Notes: generated by a model not told the origin, from the letters alone. Counted from the stretch's first letter, positions 1-7,608 are shown. The stretch is DNA of 7,608 nucleotides from Bacillota bacterium (GCA_023435805.1 JAEZMC010000155.1:1-7608), one strand, 5' to 3'. Translations and numbers: made by a program.

Positions 1-1215
1 GAGCGCAAAAGGGGCGCCATTGCCGAATTCAACCGCCTTTTAAAAGGAGCTTCAGACACGGGATTTTCCATTGTGTCCGGGGATCTTTCACTGCTTCCGC
101 CCATAAGATATGTAATCACGCTGGATGCGGATACAAGCCTTCCCATGGGTGCAGCCGGCAGGTTGGTCGGCACCATTGCCCATCCGCTGAATAAAGCAGT
201 CGTTGAAGAAGAAACAGGCATGGTGGTCGAAGGGCATGGTCTGCTGCAGCCAAGAATCAGCGTAGGAATACCGGGTGCGAACCGTTCCCTGTTTACCCGG
301 ATTTTTGCCGGGCAGGGTGGTATCGACCCATACACAACCGCCGTATCGGACATTTATCAGGATATATTCGATGAGGGCATCTACACGGGAAAAGGCATTT
401 ATGAAGTGGATGTATTCCAGAAGGTGCTGGAAAACAGGTTCCCCGACAATACAGTGCTCAGCCATGACCTGATAGAAGGCTGCTACCTTAGGGCCGGGCT
501 GGTCAGCGACATAGAGCTGGTGGACGGATATCCGGCACGCTACAATTCATTTGCGGCACGGCAGCACAGGTGGGTGAGAGGCGACTGGCAGCTGTTGCCG
601 TGGTTGGCCGGAAGGGTCAGGAACAAGTCGGGCCAAAAGGTTAAAAATGGGCTTTCCGGCATTTCGAAGTGGAAGATCTTTGACAATTTGCGGCGGAGCC
701 TGCTATACCCTTCTTTGCTGCTGTTGTTTCTGGCCGGTATCGGTCTGCTGCCTGGGAATGGTCTGGTATGGATGGGCTTTGCCATATTCGTTGCGATATC
801 ACCGCTAACCACGGGCCTTTTGTCCACATTACTGGCAGGTAGTCTCAAATTTAAAACGGGCAGATGCAATTCAACGGCTATAACCGGTATAAAGGCGGCG
901 TGTTACCAGTCTTTGCTGCTTTTCATGTTTATGCCCTATCAGGCCTACCTGATGATGGATGCTATCATACGTACCGTTTACAGAGTATGCTTCACACATA
1001 AAAAAATGCTGGAATGGGTTACTGCAGCCGATGTTGAAGCAAGTATCAAAAATAACCTGTCAAGCTTTTTCAGGAAAATGTGGTTTACCATTGCGGCAGC
1101 TGTTGCTGTGTTCCTGCTGGCCGTTTCCAGTAGCGGGGGGACCATATATGTAGCGGTACCTGCAGCGGTATTATGGCTAGCCACGCCTCCGACAGCCTAC
1201 TGGATCAGCAGGCCG
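1..1215 (+). other. Domain: GT84-type glucosyltransferase core (C-terminal half) plus membrane segments
   Basis: This is the part of the synthase that would transfer glucose from UDP-glucose and export the chain. It keeps three of the usual processive GT motifs: the metal/UDP-binding DxD at 124-132, an acidic HD...EG block (SHDLIEG, 460-480), and the acceptor-site Q-x-x-R-W form as QHRWVRGDWQ (562-591). After a basic stretch there are about five hydrophobic segments, near 697-765, 769-840, 895-960, 1081-1137 and 1141-1200, the fourth and fifth being very Ala/Val/Leu-rich. The first GT motif and the N-terminal membrane helices of the family lie off the left edge. Segment limits are by eye. Confidence 0.85.
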
Positions 1216-4200
1216 TATAAAAAACAGCGCTACCGCCTTTCCGACAGTGATCAGGTGATCTTAAGGCAGATTGCCAGAAAAACCTGGAGATATTTTGAGG
1301 ATTTCGCCGTAGAAGGCGAAAATTTTCTGCCACCTGACAATTATCAAGAGGATCCGCCTAAAGGGCTGGCTCACAGAACTTCACCCACGAATATCGGACT
1401 GCTCCTAACTTCTGTGCTATCCGCCTGCGATTTGGGCTATATCGGAATGCAGGAAATGGGTAATAGGTTTGACGCCATCCTCACGACACTGGAGAGTCTG
1501 GAAAAATGGAGAGGGCATTTGTATAACTGGTATAACACCATTACACTTGAAACCCTTCGTCCATTGTATGTGTCAACCGTGGACAGCGGTAACTTTGTTG
1601 GGTATATGATGGTAACACGCCGGGGCTTGCAGGAGTCTTTGCACAGACAGATACCGCATCCTGCCATGGCACGGGGGCTTCTGGACACAATGACGCTGTT
1701 TTGCGAGGAAAGCGGCGAACGTGCGGATCAGAACGTGATGCATTTACTTTTGGAACAAGCTTCAGAAAAAAAGACCGACCTTCGCAAATGGGCGGATGTG
1801 CTGGGGAAACTTAACAATTGGCTGCGTTCGGTAAAGCAGGATGGTCCAAATAAGCGGATTGTTTGGAAACAGAAGCTGCTGGAGATGCTAAGCCAGTTCC
1901 GGCAGGAGCTGGACTCATTTCATCCCGTGCTTGCACATACCGAGTTATATACGGCGATCCGTGAGCTGGACGCAGGATTGGCAAATGAGCTGCTCCAATC
2001 CGGAACCTTCGCAGAATTGTTGAAAAGATACCGGGCTTCCGTTACGCTTCTGAACAGGAGAATGGAGTCCCTGGAGACAGGCGGCAGCGACGGTGAAAAG
2101 GACAGACTGACCCGACTTGCTGATGTTTTTGGAAAAGCATGCGAAGAAATCAATGGCTGCATTGAAAAGTACACCCGTCTGGCAGACAGGCTCTCAGCGC
2201 TGATTGATGCAACTGATTTCGCACCGTTATTTGACAACAAGAGGCTGCTTTTTTCGATTGGTTTTAATGTAGAGGACGGACATCTGAGTAAGTCCTATTA
2301 TGATCTGCTGGCATCCGAAGCGAGGCAGGCCAGCTATATTTCCATCGCCCGCGGAGAGGTAGACCGCAGGCATTGGGCACGGCTGGGCAGGAAACTGACG
2401 GTTGTGGATGGCTGCAAGGGGCTTGTTTCCTGGACCGGTACGATGTTTGAGTATCTGATGCCCCTTTTAATTATGCGGGTTTATGAAAATACGATATTTG
2501 ACGAGACATACTATTTCGTCGTCAAAACACAAATAAAATACGGCAGACAGCGCCAGATCCCCTGGGGTGTTTCAGAATCGGGGTACAGCGCCTTCGATTT
2601 CAATCTGAATTATCAGTACAAGGCGTTTGGTGTACCGGAACTTGGGCTGAAAAGAGGGCTGGCCAACGATATGGTCACAGCACCCTATGCCTCGCTGCTG
2701 GCTTTGAGTCTTGAGCCTTCGGCAGTATTGGAAAATTTGAGGGAATTGTCGCTGCTTGGGATGAATGGCGGATGGGGTTTTTATGAAGCGATCGATTTTA
2801 CGCCTTCCAGGCTGGAAAGGGATGTCCGGAACCGGATTGTCAAAAGCTTCATGGCTCATCACCAGGGTATGAGCCTGGCCGCGCTCAATAATTTTTTTAA
2901 TTCCAATATATTGCAGGAACGGTTTCATGCAGACCCTGTCATGCAATCAGCAGAACTGCTGCTGCAGGAAAAAAGCCCGGAAAAGATACTTTACGCCAAG
3001 GAATACAGGGACGAAAGCGCCATTGAGTTCAAACGGACGGAACAGGGAGACGGTGATGCCGTCAGAACCTACGGTGTGCCTAAAACCCTGCCGCCGAATG
3101 TTCATATACTTTCCAACGGAGATTATTCTGTGATGATTACGGACGGCGGATCAGGGTACAGCATGGAGGGAGACACCTCCATAACCGGACGGGCGCTGGA
3201 TTATTACCGGAAAAATGGGTTTTACATTTTTGTTCAGAACATTAATTCCAATGAGGTATGGTCCGCTACCTATGATCCTCTGGATTCGACTCCGGAAAAA
3301 TACAAAGCCGTATTCTCACCGGATAAAGCGGAATTTACCCGAAAAGACGGCAATCTCGAGACTTATATGGAAATAACTGTATCTCCTGAGGACCAGGGAG
3401 AGATACGAAGGATCACGGTTACAAATCACAGCGCGCATACAAGGGTTGTTGAGCTGACCAGCTATTTTGAAGCGGCGCTTTCACCGCCGGATGAAGTAGA
3501 GGCCCACCCGGCATTCAGCAAGCTCTTTGTGAGAACGGAGTTTGTAAAGGAGAAGGATTGCCTGCTCGCTTCGCGGAGACAAAGAAAGGCGGGACGAAGA
3601 CCTTTGTGGCTGCTGCATACGCTGACGGTGGAGGGGGGTGTCTGTATCGGCGACATTCAATATGAGACGGACCGTATGAAGTTCATCGGCAGAAACCGTG
3701 ACATTTCCGATCCCCAGGCGCTGGAACCGGACCAACCCCTAAGCAACACTGCCGGTTCTGTGCTGGATCCCGTCATGAGTCTGAGAAGGCGTGTCAGCAT
3801 CGAGCCGGGACAATCGGTAAAGGCGGTTTTTGCCATAGCGGCTGCACCGACCAGAAAGTATGCGCTGGAACTGGCAGACAAATACAACAACTTTGACAAT
3901 TCAGAAAGAGTGTTTGAACTTTCCTGGACGCGCAGTCAGGTCGAGAACAGATACCTGGGACTGGATGCAAAGGAGGTGGAATTCTATCTGGAGCTGGTGC
4001 CGTTTATTCTTTACAATAACCCTCTCCGGCAGGAATTTGCAGGATATATATTGGAAAACACGGCGGCACAGCCTGATTTATGGCCTTTCGGAATTTCAGG
4101 AGATTTGCCGGTCATACTGGTCGAAATCAAAAATGCAGAAGACCTGGACATGGTGCCATGGGCGTTGAAAGGACATGAATTCTGGCGGATGAAGGGATTG

Positions 4201-6993
4201 GTAACGGATCTGGTATTGTTATTGAATCGAAACGAAGGCTATACGCAGCCATTGCAGGAGCAGGTTCAAAATGCTGTTGTCGCAAGCCATGCACGGGAAT
4301 TGATCAATAAAAACGGCGGCGTATTCGTCAGGAATGCGGCAGTGATGGACGATAAGCAAATTACATTATTTTATACGGTGGCCAGGCTGGTCGTACAGGA
4401 TGGCATCGAATCCCTGAAAGCCTTGCTGGAAAACAGAAGTAAAATGCTGAAAAAATCGTCTGGCGCAAACGGTTGTAACCCGGTCCGGATGCATCGGCCG
4501 ATTTCCGTATACTTTAAGCAGCCGGAGAGAAAGCTGCAGTTTTTCAATGGTATAGGAGGCTTCTCAGCCGACGGAAGGGAGTACGTGATTCATCTTGAGG
4601 ATGGGCAGCATACGCCTGCTCCGTGGTCGAATATTATTGCGAACAGGAAATTCGGTTTTCTGGTTACGGAAAGCGGCGGCGGTTATACGTGGGCCGAAAA
4701 CAGTCGGGAATATAAGCTTACCCCGTGGTCAAACGATCCGGTATCGGACAGGCCCGGTGAAATCTTTTTTATCAGTGAGCTGGATGAATGCCGCCATTGG
4801 AGCCTGACGCCGGGACCTGCACGTGATGGTGAGCCGTATACGGTACGGCACGGATACGGGTACAGCGTATTCGAACATTCCAGCTTCGGACTCGGACAGA
4901 CCTTGACCATGTTTGCGTCTGCCGACGCTCCGGTCAAAATCTGCCTGGTATCACTCTCGAACCGGACCGGCAAGACAAGAAAGCTTGCCGTCACATATTA
5001 TATAAGACCTGTCCTTGGTGTAAGCGAGTATTCTACATCCCCCTATATCGTTACGAGACGGGATGAAAATGGTCTGTTGTTCATAGAAAACAAGTTTACA
5101 CAGGAATTTGCGGGAAGACTGGCTTTTATCTGTACGAACGGAAACGAGCCTACCGTAACGGGAGACCGAACTTCATTCTTTGGCCGGGGCGGTAGCTTTA
5201 CTGCACCGGCGGCACTTGCGGCAGGCAGTCTGCCCGGGATAACCGGCGCGGGACTGGATCCGTGCGCAGCAGTCAGCACAAGGATCACACTGGAACCTGA
5301 GGAGGAGCGGACGCTGGTATTCCTGCTGGGAAGCGCAACGTCACAACAGCAGGCATCCGAGTGGGCAGAACATTTTTTAAAGCCTGAAATCGCTGAAAAT
5401 GAATTGAGGAAAATCAGGCAAGATTGGGCGGAAAAGCTGGAGCCGATCCAGTTGCATACGCCGGACGATTCGCTGGATATCATGGTGAACGGCTGGTTCC
5501 TCTATCAGACGATATCATGCCGGTTATTCGCACGTTCAGCCTATTATCAGGCGGGGGGTGCATTCGGCTTCAGGGACCAGCTGCAGGACAGCATGGCATT
5601 TGTCAATACCTTGCCTGAATTGACCAGAAGTCAGATATTGCTGCACGCATCACGACAATACAAAGAAGGCGATGTACAGCACTGGTGGCATGCCGAAACC
5701 GGACGGGGTATCCGTACGAGATATTCAGACGACCTTCTCTGGCTGGTGTATGTTACTGCGGACTATCTTGAGAAAACGGGCGATCATGGTATTTTGAAGG
5801 AACAGATACCTTTCCTGGACGGAAAAGTACTTGAGCCGGGTGAGGACGAGAGATACGAGGAGCCTGTCCGTTCACAGGAAACTGCGAGCTTGTACGAGCA
5901 TTGTGTCCTTGCCGTAGACCGCACGCTTGTCACGGGTCCGCACGGGATACCGTTGATGGGGAGCGGGGATTGGAACGATGGCATGAATACCGTCGGGAAT
6001 AAGGGAACAGGTGAAAGCGTATGGCTCGGCTGGTTCCTCATCAGCATATTGAAAAGGTTCATACCGGTTTGCATACAGGAGGGGGATTTTGTGCGCGCGG
6101 AAAAATATAAGGAAGCGATGGATAAAATGCTGGAAAGTATTGAAAATCATGCGTGGGACGGAAGCTGGTACAGGCGCGCCTACTTTGACGACGGTACACC
6201 ACTTGGCTCCGCACAGAACAGCGAATGCAGCATTGATTCCATTCCCCAGTCCTGGTCGGTCATATCGGGCGGTGCAAAGATACAGCGCATGCAGGAGGCA
6301 ATGAGCGCGGTTCAGAAATATCTTGTAGACGCCAATGAAGGGATCATCAAGCTTTTAACACCGCCGTTCGACGACGGGCAGCTTAATCCGGGCTATATAA
6401 AGGGATACGTGCCGGGAGTCAGAGAGAACGGAGGACAATATACCCATGCCGCTGCATGGGTGGTACTGGCGTATGCACTCCTCGGACTGGGAGACACAGC
6501 CGGTAAAATGTTTCATATGCTCAATCCGGTTAATCACACCAGAACACCGATAGAGTACTCACGATATAAAGTCGAACCCTATGTTGTGGCTGCAGATGTA
6601 TACGCAGTTCATCCCCATGCCGGAAGAGGCGGCTGGTCCTGGTATACAGGAGCGGCGGGGTGGCTTTACAAGGTTGCCCTTGAGAGTATTGCGGGATTCA
6701 GAAAAAAGGGTGACAGGCTCTATATCCAACCATGTATCCCGCAGAGCTGGCATGGGTTTGAATTAAATTACCGTGCCGGGAAAACCTGCTATCATATTGA
6801 GGTCAAGAATCCTGACGGCGTCAGCAGCGGAGTCGTTTACGTGGCCCTCGACGGCAAGCCGTGCCCGGAAGGCTTTATTAGCCTTTCAGGCGACGGAGGA
6901 AGCCATTATGCTGAAGTAGTACTTGGAAAAGCCGACAAGCCGGCGGTTGAAACAGAATCGTACACAATTGGCTCCAGCTCCGGGAATTCGTAA
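1..6993 (+). CDS. ndvB: Cyclic beta-1,2-glucan synthase (NdvB/Cgs type), 5'-truncated by the window edge
   Basis: By family knowledge, this inner-membrane enzyme polymerises glucose from UDP-glucose into beta-1,2-glucan, controls its length by phosphorolysis and cyclises it. The frame is open from base 1 (ERKRGAIAEF...) to TAA at 6991-6993, giving 2,330 residues. Cgs proteins are usually about 2,800-2,900 residues, so roughly the first 500 are missing, including the first nucleotide-binding Asp. The GTG at 73 is internal, because the 24 codons before it read as family-typical sequence. Visible in order: DxD (LDADTSLP, 121-144), SHDLIEG (460-480) and QHRWVRGDWQ (562-591) of the glucosyltransferase; membrane segments at about 697-1200; a glycoamylase-like cyclization module at about 1240-2930; a first beta-sandwich at about 3050-3900; a second at about 4500-5340; and a GH94 barrel with GDWNDGMN (5965-5988). 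No frameshift or internal stop was seen. The symbol is by homology to rhizobial ndvB; a clostridial entry might simply read 'GT36/GH94 domain protein'. The enzyme class is well supported; the actual product and its ring size are inferred. Confidence 0.94.
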   Translation, partial: ERKRGAIAEFNRLLKGASDTGFSIVSGDLSLLPPIRYVITLDADTSLPMGAAGRLVGTIAHPLNKAVVEEETGMVVEGHGLLQPRISVGIPGANRSLFTRIFAGQGGIDPYTTAVSDIYQDIFDEGIYTGKGIYEVDVFQKVLENRFPDNTVLSHDLIEGCYLRAGLVSDIELVDGYPARYNSFAARQHRWVRGDWQLLPWLAGRVRNKSGQKVKNGLSGISKWKIFDNLRRSLLYPSLLLLFLAGIGLLPGNGLVWMGFAIFVAISPLTTGLLSTLLAGSLKFKTGRCNSTAITGIKAACYQSLLLFMFMPYQAYLMMDAIIRTVYRVCFTHKKMLEWVTAADVEASIKNNLSSFFRKMWFTIAAAVAVFLLAVSSSGGTIYVAVPAAVLWLATPPTAYWISRPYKKQRYRLSDSDQVILRQIARKTWRYFEDFAVEGENFLPPDNYQEDPPKGLAHRTSPTNIGLLLTSVLSACDLGYIGMQEMGNRFDAILTTLESLEKWRGHLYNWYNTITLETLRPLYVSTVDSGNFVGYMMVTRRGLQESLHRQIPHPAMARGLLDTMTLFCEESGERADQNVMHLLLEQASEKKTDLRKWADVLGKLNNWLRSVKQDGPNKRIVWKQKLLEMLSQFRQELDSFHPVLAHTELYTAIRELDAGLANELLQSGTFAELLKRYRASVTLLNRRMESLETGGSDGEKDRLTRLADVFGKACEEINGCIEKYTRLADRLSALIDATDFAPLFDNKRLLFSIGFNVEDGHLSKSYYDLLASEARQASYISIARGEVDRRHWARLGRKLTVVDGCKGLVSWTGTMFEYLMPLLIMRVYENTIFDETYYFVVKTQIKYGRQRQIPWGVSESGYSAFDFNLNYQYKAFGVPELGLKRGLANDMVTAPYASLLALSLEPSAVLENLRELSLLGMNGGWGFYEAIDFTPSRLERDVRNRIVKSFMAHHQGMSLAALNNFFNSNILQERFHADPVMQSAELLLQEKSPEKILYAKEYRDESAIEFKRTEQGDGDAVRTYGVPKTLPPNVHILSNGDYSVMITDGGSGYSMEGDTSITGRALDYYRKNGFYIFVQNINSNEVWSATYDPLDSTPEKYKAVFSPDKAEFTRKDGNLETYMEITVSPEDQGEIRRITVTNHSAHTRVVELTSYFEAALSPPDEVEAHPAFSKLFVRTEFVKEKDCLLASRRQRKAGRRPLWLLHTLTVEGGVCIGDIQYETDRMKFIGRNRDISDPQALEPDQPLSNTAGSVLDPVMSLRRRVSIEPGQSVKAVFAIAAAPTRKYALELADKYNNFDNSERVFELSWTRSQVENRYLGLDAKEVEFYLELVPFILYNNPLRQEFAGYILENTAAQPDLWPFGISGDLPVILVEIKNAEDLDMVPWALKGHEFWRMKGLVTDLVLLLNRNEGYTQPLQEQVQNAVVASHARELINKNGGVFVRNAAVMDDKQITLFYTVARLVVQDGIESLKALLENRSKMLKKSSGANGCNPVRMHRPISVYFKQPERKLQFFNGIGGFSADGREYVIHLEDGQHTPAPWSNIIANRKFGFLVTESGGGYTWAENSREYKLTPWSNDPVSDRPGEIFFISELDECRHWSLTPGPARDGEPYTVRHGYGYSVFEHSSFGLGQTLTMFASADAPVKICLVSLSNRTGKTRKLAVTYYIRPVLGVSEYSTSPYIVTRRDENGLLFIENKFTQEFAGRLAFICTNGNEPTVTGDRTSFFGRGGSFTAPAALAAGSLPGITGAGLDPCAAVSTRITLEPEEERTLVFLLGSATSQQQASEWAEHFLKPEIAENELRKIRQDWAEKLEPIQLHTPDDSLDIMVNGWFLYQTISCRLFARSAYYQAGGAFGFRDQLQDSMAFVNTLPELTRSQILLHASRQYKEGDVQHWWHAETGRGIRTRYSDDLLWLVYVTADYLEKTGDHGILKEQIPFLDGKVLEPGEDERYEEPVRSQETASLYEHCVLAVDRTLVTGPHGIPLMGSGDWNDGMNTVGNKGTGESVWLGWFLISILKRFIPVCIQEGDFVRAEKYKEAMDKMLESIENHAWDGSWYRRAYFDDGTPLGSAQNSECSIDSIPQSWSVISGGAKIQRMQEAMSAVQKYLVDANEGIIKLLTPPFDDGQLNPGYIKGYVPGVRENGGQYTHAAAWVVLAYALLGLGDTAGKMFHMLNPVNHTRTPIEYSRYKVEPYVVAADVYAVHPHAGRGGWSWYTGAAGWLYKVALESIAGFRKKGDRLYIQPCIPQSWHGFELNYRAGKTCYHIEVKNPDGVSSGVVYVALDGKPCPEGFISLSGDGGSHYAEVVLGKADKPAVETESYTIGSSSGNS
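1240..2930 (+). other. Domain: glycoamylase-like module (GH189-type cyclization domain) with helical insert
   Basis: In characterised cyclic glucan synthases this middle module carries out the ring-closing transglycosylation. Conserved blocks here are NFLPPDNYQEDPP (1321-1359), HRTSPTNIG (1372-1398), STVDSGN (1573-1593), YYDLLASEAR (2296-2325), WTGTMFEYLMP (2431-2463), WGVSESGY (2563-2586), GGWGFYEAID (2767-2796) and HHQGMSL (2857-2877). The Glu codons at 2575-2577 and 2785-2787 lie in the most invariant blocks and are candidate active-site residues, but I cannot assign roles from sequence alone. Between about 1680 and 2235 a charged, Leu-rich, mostly helical stretch separates the N-terminal and main parts of the module; this resembles what the family usually has there. 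Confidence 0.85.
3050..4440 (+). other. Domain: first GT36/GH94-like beta-sandwich with short helical region, no catalytic barrel
   Basis: The stretch starting AVRTYGVPKTLPPNVHILSN looks like the N-terminal super-beta-sandwich of GH94 phosphorylases. It has the family strings RRITVTNHS and ELTSYFEAAL, then LWPFGISGDLP (4078-4110). A helical region follows but the GDWND-type catalytic block does not, so this copy is probably structural or glucan-binding. Its layout parallels the second sandwich at about 4500-5340 (compare the RKLAVTYYIRPVL block there with RVVELTSYFEAAL here), consistent with an ancient internal duplication known from the family's two-copy architecture. Confidence 0.7.
4500..6930 (+). 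other. Domain: GH94 phosphorylase-type module (beta-sandwich plus (alpha/alpha)6 barrel)
   Basis: This C-terminal module resembles cellobiose/chitobiose and 1,2-beta-oligoglucan phosphorylases, and in Cgs it sets chain length by phosphorolysis. The sandwich runs from FFNGIGGFSADG to about 5340, ending in a GAGLDPCAA block. The barrel shows FGFRDQLQD (5563-5589), HWWHAETGRGIRTRYSDD from 5680, GDWNDGMN (5965-5988, holding the expected general-acid Asp), NSECSIDSIPQSW from 6217, RENGGQYTHAAAW from 6421 (expected phosphate-binding region) and GGWSWYTGAAGW near 6630-6665. All the main catalytic blocks look intact, so the module should be active. The conserved fold appears to end near HYAEVVLG at about 6904-6927; the last 21 residues look like a nonconserved tail. 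Confidence 0.88.
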
Positions 6994-7604
6994 TGGCAAA
7001 CTTCCAGCTGTGCCAGAAGACGAATGGAACCATCCAGATCTGAGACCAGGTTCAGGTCATTTTCTTCAAGTATATGCTGAAGTGTTCCGCTTTCCCTGTA
7101 AACCCACCGGGCATATCGGGAACGTTCTTCGTGAAAACATCTGAAGCGATCCTGATGTTCCGGAAGTTCGGCTATTTCGGCGCATATAAAGAAATTGCAC
7201 ACTGTTGTCCTGAACCGCGGCGGCAATCTGCAGCCTGATCCGGGTATAACAAACGGGCATGTCCTGAAGAAAATGGTATGATCTTTAATACTGCCGGTCT
7301 CAATAATGTTTTCTGAGGCAAGGTATTGTTCATAGGCTGCTTCGTCGAAATGCCCCCTTGAGTACAGGTTAAAGTTGTTGACGATCGTGCCCGGGCAGGA
7401 AAGTATGATGTCCAAGGCTTTGTCTCCGCCGTCAAGGACAGCCATCCTTTGAATGTCTACCAGTGTAAATTCAGGAAAGTAATGGCAGCAGCCTCTGTTT
7501 TTAACTTTGCACAGGCTTCTGCCCATTAAGCTGTTGCATTTTCCGCAATCTGTGCAGCCGATTTGGGGAACCCCCATATCGTATGTAATATAAATATTAC
7601 CCAT
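6906..7604 (-). CDS. Cysteine-rich putative metal-binding protein, YkgJ-like cysteine-cluster family
   Basis: This 232-residue soluble protein has no signal peptide or membrane segment. It has 13 cysteines. An N-terminal cluster reads CTDCGKC (residues 17-23), C32 and the pair C39-C40; a central block reads TCPFVIPGSGC (115-125), then VCNFFIC (135-141), with C70, C156 and C203 outside. The C-P-F...G-C...R...V-C-N-F-F-x-C arrangement is what I associate with YkgJ/UPF0153-type proteins, thought to bind zinc or an iron-sulfur cluster; the cellular role is unknown. The start ATG at 7604 is four bases from the window edge, so no ribosome binding site can be seen and the frame (TGT upstream) may continue leftward on this strand. 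The next in-frame ATG (residue 10, at 7577) has no Shine-Dalgarno and would be less likely. The stop (TAA, 6908-6906) lies inside the convergent glucan synthase gene, an 88-base overlap. Family call is moderate; that it is a real gene is likely. Confidence 0.82.
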   Translation of the reverse strand: MGNIYITYDMGVPQIGCTDCGKCNSLMGRSLCKVKNRGCCHYFPEFTLVDIQRMAVLDGGDKALDIILSCPGTIVNNFNLYSRGHFDEAAYEQYLASENIIETGSIKDHTIFFRTCPFVIPGSGCRLPPRFRTTVCNFFICAEIAELPEHQDRFRCFHEERSRYARWVYRESGTLQHILEENDLNLVSDLDGSIRLLAQLEVCHYEFPELEPIVYDSVSTAGLSAFPSTTSA

Positions 7605-7608
7605 ACAT

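Noticed and set aside
2572..2946. A 124-codon minus-strand open frame opposite the cyclization module.
   Set aside because: It is antisense to invariant blocks such as WGVSESGY and HHQGMSL, and has no independent coding signs.
5043..5483. A 146-codon minus-strand open frame inside the GH94 sandwich region.
   Set aside because: It is Ser-rich with no domain pattern and lies fully antisense to strongly conserved coding sequence; a shadow frame.
6851..6862. Palindrome ACGGCAAGCCGT that could be an operator or stem.
   Set aside because: It is short, its loop is too small for a stable hairpin, it lies within a conserved coding block (LDGKPC), and it is not near any promoter.
6867..6887. Hairpin GGAAGGCT / AGCCTTTC with a five-base loop, just beyond the stop of the minus-strand gene.
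   Set aside because: The stem is only about eight pairs with one G-T wobble, it lies inside conserved GH94 coding sequence, and no T-run follows on the minus strand (the next bases read GGGCAC). It is not a convincing terminator.
6992..7042. ATG overlapping the synthase stop (TAATG), a possible translationally coupled gene.
   Set aside because: The frame ends in TGA after 16 codons, so no real product is expected.
6923..7144. A 73-codon plus-strand open frame downstream of the glucan synthase.
   Set aside because: It is antisense to the cysteine-rich gene, has no recognisable domain, and its sequence looks like a frame shadow.
7172..7435. An 87-codon minus-strand frame inside the cysteine-rich gene.
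   Set aside because: It lies on the same strand in another frame within a better-supported gene, and has no family pattern.

Overview
The window is almost entirely coding. It holds two convergent protein genes whose 3' ends overlap. No RNA genes, mobile elements, CRISPR arrays, tandem repeats or gene-free stretches over 300 bases were seen.

Positions 1-6993 (+) carry the last 2,330 codons of a giant multidomain enzyme. The frame is already open at base 1, so its N-terminus lies outside the window. From left to right it encodes the second half of a membrane glucosyltransferase core (GT84 type), about five membrane segments, a glycoamylase-like module of the kind assigned to cyclization (GH189 type), a first carbohydrate-phosphorylase-like beta-sandwich, a second beta-sandwich, and a GH94 phosphorylase-type (alpha/alpha)6 barrel. 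This is the architecture of cyclic beta-1,2-glucan synthase (NdvB/ChvB/Cgs). By family knowledge, such enzymes build a linear beta-1,2-glucan at the membrane from UDP-glucose, trim it to length by phosphorolysis and close it into a ring, all in one polypeptide.

Positions 6906-7604 (-) carry a 232-residue, cysteine-rich protein (13 Cys) resembling the YkgJ-type putative metal-binding cysteine-cluster proteins. Its last 29 codons and stop lie antisense to the end of the glucan synthase gene. There is no intergenic spacer and no recognisable intrinsic terminator for either gene. No functional link between the two genes is evident.

Organism: moderate GC content, a Cgs-type synthase and a YkgJ-like neighbour suggest a bacterium. 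The style of both proteins reminds me of anaerobic Bacillota (Clostridia) more than of the rhizobial or Brucella examples, but the window alone does not prove this. I see no strong evidence for a previously undescribed system. The points most worth checking are the long antisense tail overlap and the unusual cysteine pattern of the small protein.
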